DNA of 64,000 nt from the NCBI RefSeq assembly GCF_000276665.1, contig NW_004955460.1:4706824-4770823 (forward strand), given 5' to 3'. A program made the translations under genes and the position numbers. Shown piece after piece: positions 57,220 to 64,000 of the stretch; the stretch's first letter is position 1; every line of letters begins with the position of its first letter. Under the pieces are notes generated by a model. That model saw nothing but the letters and a program-made list of their open reading frames with translations. It had not been told where the DNA came from and did not search any database. This DNA is from Chinchilla lanigera (lineage: Eukaryota; Chordata; Mammalia; Rodentia; Chinchillidae).

Positions 57220-57520
57220 AAGATGAAGGAAATTGTTTCCAACAGGATCCAAAGCCTAACCAACAAAATACTGATACAGGTTGGGATTGCTCATTATTCC
57301 CTGTGGCATCCATCAGTCTCTGAAAATGTTTTGCCTTAATCTCAACAACACAGGATCCAAATCCTGATCGACCACATACTGACACAGGTTGGGACCACCC
57401 ATTAATCCCTATGGCCCTAAATGAAGAACACCTCCCCATGGGAGGTACTGCCAGATCCCTCATTCCCTTGCATCTGTTCTCAAGTAATGGTTTTAGCCTT
57501 GACAACAGGTAAAACAATTA
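57220..57520 (-). pseudogene. Endogenous retrovirus pol relic (reverse transcriptase), part 1
   Basis: Minus-strand frames here give RT motifs that normally lie just before the catalytic YxDD box, such as NPNLYQYFVG, a stop, then ALDPVGNNF. A second, similar copy 108 bp upstream on the minus strand reads NLCQYVVDQDLDPV. The fragment ends at a Tigger-like insertion, beyond which the MDD motif follows. Stops and frame changes show long decay. Confidence 0.7.
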
Positions 57521-58133
57521 ACTAGGTGATATAATCTCTTTGTTCAAAAACTCAGTCATCATGCAACTGGGCCATAACATAAATTTTCCCTAAGTAGTCT
57601 GAATCAATAATTCCAGGTAGCACTTCAACACCCTATAGGTACAATCTGTTTTTTCCTATAAATAAACCCATCGTTTCTAAGGGAAGTGATTCTAAGATTC
57701 CCCTGGGGATTTCTATAGGTTTAGCTGACACACTTTTTTTCATTTTAATTCTGAATTTTCATTTTCATTTTAATTCTGAATTTTCACTTTCAACTCTGAA
57801 CTTTGCCCTATTACCCTGGCTGAGAAACTTTTCTATATACACTCAATTTAATTCTTCCTTTTGCTTCCATTACCCTGGCTGTATTTTCCTTTCTTTTGCT
57901 CACTTTTTTTCTTTCTGAAAATCCTCCATGCACACCCTTTTCTTTCCTTTTCCTTTTCCTTCCTTTTCTTTTGCCTTATTACCCTGCCCTTTGCCTCATA
58001 TTCCTTTTTCTTTTCTTTTGTTGTGGAGCTCCCCATTGCTTACTACTTCTTCCACTCAGGCAGAACTTCCTGTCAGGCACTTTCCCTTCCAGACTTTCCC
58101 TGGTCCCAGGTCCCTGTTCAGGTCCCTGTCTGG
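57521..58133 (-). mobile_element. Endogenous retrovirus leader/gag-side relic
   Basis: This interval lies between the RT relic and the primer-binding-site repeats on the minus strand. Bases 57848-58036 give a minus-strand frame starting MGSSTTKEKKKEYEAKG, which could be a Gag start with a myristoylation-type Met-Gly. The Lys/Glu richness comes from a purine-rich tract, so this is weak. Only ~500 bp separate it from RT, so most of gag and protease is missing. Confidence 0.35.
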
Positions 58134-58139
58134 GTCCCT
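58110..58139 (+). repeat. Short GGTCCCTG-type tandem repeats
   Basis: About four imperfect ~10-12-bp units of 'aggtccctgttc' type sit directly at the border of the 47-bp repeats. They are related to the primer-binding-site core. Confidence 0.6.
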
Positions 58140-58274
58140 ATTCAACTTCCTTTTTGGGCACCACTTGTAGGAAACTGGTCTGCCCCATTAAGATCCCTGC
58201 CCAGGCATCACTTATAGGGAACCAGCCTACTCTGGTCAGGTCCCTGTTTGGGTGCCACTTACAGGAAACCAGCC
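58134..58274 (-). repeat. Three 47-bp tandem units each carrying a primer-binding-site-like motif
   Basis: Units are 58134-58180, 58181-58227 and 58228-58274, exactly 47 bp each. Each contains a 'tccct...gggca/tgcca/tcactt' core and ends with an 'aggaaaccagcc'-like block. The rightmost unit holds the best-preserved primer-binding site. Confidence 0.8.
58240..58257 (-). promoter_or_regulatory. Decayed tRNA-Lys primer-binding site of an endogenous retrovirus
   Basis: On the minus strand this 18-mer matches the lysine-tRNA (Lys3-type) primer-binding site used by many beta- and lentivirus-like retroelements at 16 of 18 positions. Both differences are G-to-A changes at CpG sites, as expected for methylated, ageing DNA. 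LTR-like sequence lies at higher coordinates, consistent with a minus-strand element. Confidence 0.8.
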
Positions 58275-58625
58275 TACAAGTTTGTCACCAACCAGAGGGT
58301 GAACAAAGATAAAAGACAAAAAAACTGTCCCTGGTTCCTACATTCTAAGCTAACTCTGTCTTTTTTTCTTTCATCCTCATTTACTCTGTGGTTGGGGACA
58401 AACTCATAGGATGCATTTCCCCTTTAATCTCTTTCCTATATTTCCCCTTTAATCTGTTTCTCAGCCAGGACAGCATTCAGTGACAATAAACTGCTAAAAG
58501 CAGCTACATTCTGCATAAGCACTAAATCTCTAGTGCATGACAATCAGGACCTTTGACTCATTAGATGTGGGTATCAGCAGGTAAACCTGGATAAATACCC
58601 CCAGAATGTATATCCAGAGCCCAAA
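58275..58625 (-). mobile_element. Probable 5' LTR of the minus-strand endogenous retrovirus
   Basis: It is placed directly upstream, on the minus strand, of the primer-binding-site repeats. A TATA-like 'ggtatttatccagg' lies on the minus strand near 58595. Two 'gattaaaggggaaat' copies on the minus strand (near 58422 and 58444) could include the poly(A) region. Borders and a matching 3' LTR were not found. Confidence 0.45.
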
Positions 58626-58900
58626 AGGGAACCATGGTGAGACTTACTTCTTGGATTCATGTGGCTTCTGCAGTCTCTTGGGTTTACCTCTTCCTTCTCC
58701 CTATGTGTCTACTTGACTTTCGATTGCTAATTAATTTAACCCTTTATTGTATTCAATATTTTATGACCCAAAGTGTGGTTTCAATCACAGTGGGAGCTAA
58801 GGTGGAATCTGATCAGGTATATCATTTGGGACCAAACATTTTATCTTTTCTTCCTTATGTGCTTTCTCAAGAGCATCCCAGTCTTAGAGATGAATTCAGG

Positions 58901-59000
58901 GGGCTGGGGATTTAGCTCAGCGGCAAAAGCGCCTGTCTGGCAAGCGCAAGGTCATGAGTTCGGTTCCTGGTACCGGAAAAAAAACAAAAACAAAAAAAAA
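58901..59000 (+). mobile_element. ID-type SINE, perfect 15-bp target-site duplication
   Basis: The body reads 'gggctggggatttagctcag', 'cggcaaaagcgcctgtctgg' and 'gagttcggttcctggtaccg', with an A-rich tail. 'agagatgaattcagg' lies at 58886-58900 and again at 59001-59015. An exact duplication points to a young insertion. Confidence 0.95.
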
Positions 59001-59015
59001 AGAGATGAATTCAGG

Positions 59016-59999
59016 AGTGAATATGTGACTTGTGGTGATCAATAAAATAGGGGTACAACTAAGATGTAGTACTTCTGGACAAAAGGGTCCAGAAACAATA
59101 TGTGATCTAACATGTCTCTTCTCCATCCCAGTACCTGGTAATATTTCAGGTAGGTGTTGATCTACTAGCTGATCCCAGAATGAAGACAAAATGAAATAGC
59201 ACCATAGCCAATTCATAATACACATATGTTGTGGGTGAAAAATATTTATCACTGTAAATCACTAAGGCTTGGGTTATTTGTTAATGCAGTATAACTTACC
59301 TTATACTGACTAATATATTATTTGTAGAAACTCAAAGTGAGGAATAAAATGTAGGTGTGTCTAGACACTTTGTTTATTGGAATCAGGATTGCTCAGAGAG
59401 GCAGGTAAGAAGCAGATGGAAAGCACATGCAGGCAAGCCAGTCATGACCACAACAATGGAATCTCTGCCTAGGAAAGATGCTCAGGTGAGGATGTTCCTT
59501 GGGTAAAATTGCCTCATTCAGATGGCCAGAGATATAAAGGTGGGCAGGATTTGTTTGAGATATAGATGATCAGAGAGACTCAAAACCTGATACAATTATC
59601 TTTCATAACAGAGAGAACCCTAAAAGATAAATTATGGAAGATAAATGTTTAAATCCAGTCAAAGAGAAAGGAAGTAGAAAGCACTCAGTTCCAGTAAGCA
59701 GTTTTGGCCCTGCATGAGCTAGAGTGGACACAGAACTAGTTTATGAGCTGGTTATATTTTTTAACTCTGTAGACCTGCTTGAAAAGAACAGGAAACAACA
59801 GAAGGAATACGGACTTTAGAAGCATAGCCTGACATTGAAAGGAAAGGGGCACGTAGCATTCTATTGCTACAGAGGGCACCTAAGTTACTGCAAGATTGGA
59901 ATTTTAGAAGTTGATGTTTGCTTTGCTTTCTCTGATATGATGACTTCCCTGAAGTAGTGGAGGCTTTGTCTAGTGACCTACATAGGTAAGGGGCAGGGA
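59016..59999. other. Intergenic sequence, nothing recognised
   Basis: No credible ORF and no named repeat are seen. Confidence 0.4.
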
Positions 60000-61431
60000 T
60001 AAGATAGCACTATAATTAAATAGAAATGCTTGTGCTAGTGCTTTTTAATACCATCTTCTTCACCTCTAATAACAAAATGCACTTCAATTTCTCTTTTGCT
60101 ACTCTTCCTACAGCTATGATTTTGGTACATGGTGTTTGTGTGACTAACAGGGCAGATTTTGGAACTCTTATGCCTATTCCTTTAAGGCACAAGATAGACA
60201 TTTCCATTCCAAAAGTTACAAATGGGGAAAGCAGAAAGAATGGGAACAAGGCAAGACCCAAATCCAGCAGGAAAAACATTAAATTCCACAGTTCTAGCGT
60301 CTGTGGAAAGAAATCTAAAGGGTTTGGGTGGCTCTGTGCTGATGGTAATGCCAGTGATTGTCACTCCCATGGCTTGCCTCTTGGGCAGGCTCTGTGCCCT
60401 CCCTGCAGTTTTCCTCTGATTATCCACGTTCCTGGCTTCTCCAAGCTTCTGGGGTCTCCACTGAACCTTTGGCTTCACACTCACAGCTTCACACACTCCC
60501 TCTCAGGGGCACACTTCCTGGCCTCCCAAGCCTTCTGAAATCTGGATGGAAGCCTTCCTGACCCCACGACCCCACAACCCCACATTTCTTGAATTCTGCA
60601 TGCATCTGAAACCAGCACAATGTGGACGATGCCTAGGTCTGCTGCTAGCTGGAGAAGTAGCCAGACTTCCTTTTCTCTTAGTTGTAGGGTCAAAAGTGCC
60701 TATGAACCAAATCCTTAGGAAAAATATCCCTAAGCCACTGCCATTCTGGAACATGGTGCTCTGCAGCTTTCTTCTCAAAGCAAAATCTTTCACTTTTACA
60801 ATTTTGAGGCTGCAAAGGGTGGAGTCCTGCTGCTTCTTGTGATGACTTCAGGCCATCTTTTATTCTTCTGTCCCTTCTCAGCTATTAAGATCTCCTCAGC
60901 TCTATCTTTGCAGCCCACAGGTTTACTGGAGCTTCCTTTCTGACTGAACTCAACATTTTAAATCATTCTACTAGACTGTTTGCTCTTGATTCTGAACATA
61001 AATCTGGGTAAAATCCCCCAACAGTAGCCATGGCACTGCATCAACATTATACTCCCTTGAAATTTCTTCTGTCAGATTAATTAGTCTGCTACCCTTAAGC
61101 TCAGTCTCAGGCAAAGTCTCTGGACATGAGGAAAATGCAGACAAATTGTCTGCCAAGCCACAATGCACATTCTGGAGTCCAGCAACCAATGGAGTCCTTA
61201 TTCTCAGCAGAAACCTCTGGAGCCTGGTCTTTATTGGCAGGATTGCTATCAACCTCTGGTCTTCTGGCAAGAATCTCCCATGCAGTACTACCTAACACAT
61301 TCCAGCTCTACTTTTTCAGCCATCACCTTAAAACCTTTCCAAACTTTTCCTACAAGCCATTCCCAAAGGCTCCTGAACAACATGCTCAAGTATAGTCACA
61401 GCAATGACCCCACTTCTCTGGTCATAAATTC
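60000..61431 (-). mobile_element. MaLR-like internal region, non-coding relic 2
   Basis: It is collinear with 19848-21150 and extends further. Blocks include 'gacatttccattccaaaagt', 'cctggcttctccaagcttct', 'tggcctcccaagccttctga' and, near the LTR, 'ctttccaaacttttcctaca'. The adjoining LTR at 61432 is the 5' LTR in minus orientation. The 170-codon plus-strand ORF at 60026-60538 is antisense to the element and not conserved in the other copy. Confidence 0.65.
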
Positions 61432-61706
61432 TGCATTAATTACTTTTCTCTCACTGCTGAGACAAAATACTCAGCACATAAAGTTAAAGGAGGAAAGGTT
61501 TGGGTGCTGAGTATTTTGTCTCAGCAATGAAAGAAAAGGCTCATTAGGGTAGGTAGTACTCACACCCTTAACCCTAGTGTCCTTGATCCTAGCCTAGCAC
61601 CATGAATCAATTCCAGCATCACACAGAGTAGATTCAGCAATCTCTGAAAAAGCCCCACCTATGACTGCATAAGGCTTTTGGGGGACATCTAAATACAATC
61701 CAGAAC
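61432..61706 (-). mobile_element. MaLR-like LTR, family A copy 13, with internal palindrome
   Basis: It begins 'tgcattaattacttttctct' and ends 'aatccagaaca' on the plus strand. At about 61500 the normal order is broken by an inverted copy of its own terminal 35 bp (61504-61538). The distal part resumes with 'cccacctatgactgcataag'. It is about 100 bp shorter than other copies. Confidence 0.75.
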
Positions 61707-61714
61707 AGTCACAC

Positions 61715-61845
61715 AGTCACACTCCTGTCCCTGGGATAAACACCAAACACCTACAACTTAAAGCAGAGATTTATTTTGCCTCATGGATTTTGAAGGTTCA
61801 GTCCATAGTCAGTTCACATAAGTAGGGACTGAAACTTCTGGGAAT
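61715..61845 (-). mobile_element. MaLR-like LTR, family A copy 14, terminal fragment
   Basis: It shows 'cacctacaacttaaagcaga', 'ttcagtccatagtcagttca' and a degraded 'ctgtccctgggataaacacc' start. It lies in tandem, same orientation, with copy 13. Confidence 0.55.
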
Positions 61846-63282
61846 GAGTCCATTTACTGCCTATCCTAGGATTGTGATGATGAATGCCTGACTACTGAAA
61901 GAAACAGTTTAGACTAAACTGTGCTGCAAATCCCTGGTTTTGTCCTTCAGTGCTAAGCCATAGCTCTCCTGGCTGTTCATTTTCCACTTTGCTACCACCC
62001 TTATGACACTCCACATGATTTTGTTTTTGAGCTATTTAGAGGACATGGAGTTGGTTTCCTCTTTGTTCCTATTACTATTTCCAGACATTAGATGCCACCA
62101 GTTTTCAAAATAAAGTGAAAGACAACTCTGCTTCTTGGAGACTCACACTGTTAGATTTGTCACACTTTTGACATGATTTCATGGTCAGTCCTCCCACTGA
62201 TTAAAGATTTTGATCCCCAGTTGCCAATCTCCTATCTTGTCACATATTAGGATCCCCATCCAACATAGTGGTTTCTCTATCCTTTAACTACTTCATCTGT
62301 AATAACTTTCTCCCGTCCTCTCAAGCTACTACCTTTGAAAGTTATGGTGTTGGATCAAAGGGGGCCAATAAGTAGTTCCACTGTTTTCCCCTAATTAATT
62401 ATGTTTTAAACCAATGAAAGAAGGTGGAAGACAGAAGGAAATTGAATATTCACTTTTTATTATAGATAATAACTTAGCTATTCAGTCAACAGTAAGCTTC
62501 CTGATCACTGGCTGTAGAATTAAATGCATTTTCCTGCATAAACAGGTCTAGGGTTTCCCATGAAGAATTCAGAGGAGCAGATCAGAATGCACTTTAGGGG
62601 CCAGCATAGGAGGTAAGCGAGAGGGAGCTGGGTATTCATGAATAACTTCTCCCACCCAACCTACTAATCAAACCAGCTGTTCATCCCAGGGTAGAAGAGA
62701 GAAATGCTCCAATCTGAAAGGTGATGTCCAGGAGTGGAGGATAAATAACTTTTCCCAAAAACAGCTTGAATCACATCTATTAATTGAAGCACTTTACTCC
62801 TGGCTGTCCATCATTTACCATCACTGGAATAAACTGGCTACTGTAGCCACAAATTCAAGTCCCATAACACTTGACTCACAGGAGCTAAGGAAGATCTTCT
62901 TCCTAGACAACATCTGAAACATGGCTACTATTATAAAGCCCCAGCTGCACTCATGCCTGTCCACTTGGAGCAGGAAAGCTCTCAGCAACTTTCCACAGTT
63001 CTAGAAAGTGTTCCAACCTTCAGGAGTACCTGGACTCACCCAGTAGGAACTAGAGAAGCTGTCTTTCATAGCCCATGGCCTTGGTACTCTAGCTAATGGT
63101 GTAGAAAGCCTTAGCAACACCAAGCTTGTCACTGGGGTCCAGAGGAAGATCCTATCTATGTTCTATAAGTCTAGGACTGTGGCATACAATACCACCATTA
63201 TCATTTCCACCAGAACATGGTGTAGGGACATTCTCACCCCAGATGCCCCATTTTTGGATTGGGTCTTTGAATGTTGGGGCTT
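61846..63282. other. Intergenic sequence, nothing recognised
   Basis: ORF-poor, unique-looking sequence. I see no exon, LTR or SINE signature. Confidence 0.4.
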
Positions 63283-63610
63283 AATTTTTTTTTTAACTCT
63301 TTATATATTCTAGATAGAAGTCCTTTGTCTGAGGGAAATTGGCTAAAACATTTTCCCATTTCATGGGTTTTCTTTTTACTCTGTTGGTGATTTCCTTTGA
63401 TGTGTAAAAACTTTTCAATAAGATGGGGTCCCAGTTGTTCATTCTTTGAAGTATTTCCTGTGCAGTTTGGTTTTTGTTCATGAACTCTCTGCCTACCCCT
63501 ATGTCTGCAAGATTTCTACCTATTTTCTCATCCAGTAGATTTAGTGTTTCTGTTTTAATATTTAGATCTTTGATCCATTTTGACTTTAGTTTAGGGCATC
63601 ATGATAGACA
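63283..63610 (-). mobile_element. L1 ORF2 fragment
   Basis: The minus-strand frame 63293-63481 reads, in part, NNWDPILLKSFYTSKEITNR and MKWENVLANFPQTKDFYLEY, a recognisable L1 ORF2 C-terminal-region segment. The plus strand at 63520-63600 continues ORF2-like in reverse ('tttgatccattttgacttta'). It is a truncated fragment of a retrotransposon. Confidence 0.85.
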
Positions 63611-64000
63611 TTTGACCCACTCCTTTTATGCCTTGAGGTTCACATGCTCCTGTTATCACAGTAATGTTTCACTAGCAAACATCCTTTCTTCTCTCTTCAA
63701 CATTCAATCACTTCTTCCCAACTAGATCCTTCCCATCATCACTTAAACTCAAGTCTCTTCTATCTTAAAACCAACTTCCCTTCAACAGGATGTGGCTGGG
63801 GAAAGACAAGGACTTTAAAGTTTTAGCATTGTTCTTTCCCTAAAACTAGGTGTGATTTCATGAATATTTGTTAATTTTTGTTCTTTTATTTATATATACA
63901 GAATCACACATATATACACTTATATTCCTACACATATACACCAACATTATATGTTCTTCTGTATTTATAATTTTTCACAATTAAAAACATAAAAGGAAAC
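63611..64000. other. Intergenic sequence to window end
   Basis: AT-rich, with 'atatatacac' low-complexity patches near 63890-63950. Nothing is recognised. Confidence 0.4.

Noticed and set aside
57848..58217. Overlapping plus-strand ORFs of 118-138 codons rich in Phe/Pro/Ser
   Set aside because: They are antisense to the ERV relic and translate its pyrimidine-rich complement.
58134..58274. CRISPR-like array
   Set aside because: The three 47-bp units are contiguous with no unique spacers, the genome is mammalian, and the units contain a retroviral primer-binding site.
58901..58972. tRNA gene candidate (A-box and B-box-like sequence)
   Set aside because: It is a tRNA-derived ID SINE with an A-tail and target duplication and lacks a full tRNA fold.
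60026..60538. 170-codon plus-strand ORF, the longest in the window
   Set aside because: It lies antisense within a MaLR internal region, and the collinear copy at 20 kb does not keep the frame.

Overview
The window is nuclear DNA from a rodent, judged from its repeats. B1-type (7SL-derived) SINEs, tRNA-derived ID SINEs and B1-ID dimers occur on both strands, with old mammalian MIR, L1M, MaLR, hAT, mariner and Tigger relics beneath them. The ID and dimer forms do not look like the mouse/rat or squirrel types I know. A beaver-like (castorimorph) rodent is my best guess, but this is inference.

Only one protein-coding gene can be recognised. The last four coding exons of VPS41 lie on the + strand between 3514 and 6093. 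They encode the final 100 residues, including the C-terminal RING-type zinc finger, and a poly(A) signal follows at 6627. Bases 1-3513 are upstream VPS41 intron, carrying an L1M fragment, a MaLR-like LTR and a B1-ID dimer. The last intron holds a Tigger-like DNA transposon relic.

From about 6.66 kb to the end I see no exon that I trust. In human and mouse the next gene downstream of VPS41 is AMPH, so this is probably the VPS41-AMPH intergenic interval. It is dominated by mobile elements: (1) a family of ~350-400 bp MaLR-like LTRs in both orientations, three with perfect 5-bp target-site duplications, plus two minus-strand internal regions (19.8-21.4 kb and 60.0-61.4 kb); (2) older MLT1-like LTRs; (3) L1 fragments, including three copies of one 3'UTR family (31.9, 46.4 and 52.2 kb); (4) DNA transposons, including a fold-back mariner at 52.7-53.1 kb and two copies of one hAT element; (5) a decayed minus-strand endogenous retrovirus at 56.2-58.6 kb, with a recognisable lysine-tRNA primer-binding site and a reverse-transcriptase fragment; (6) a 33-nt fragment of U2 snRNA flanked by an 18-bp target-site duplication at 48.5 kb.

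A 100-base run of N inside a GA-rich microsatellite (37128-37227) is an assembly gap. I found no previously undescribed functional system. The noteworthy material is structural: nested insertions, a triplicated primer-binding-site unit, an in-frame duplication inside a reverse transcriptase relic, and two palindromic rearrangements. Repeat family names come from memory of consensus sequences; edges are approximate unless a target-site duplication is stated.
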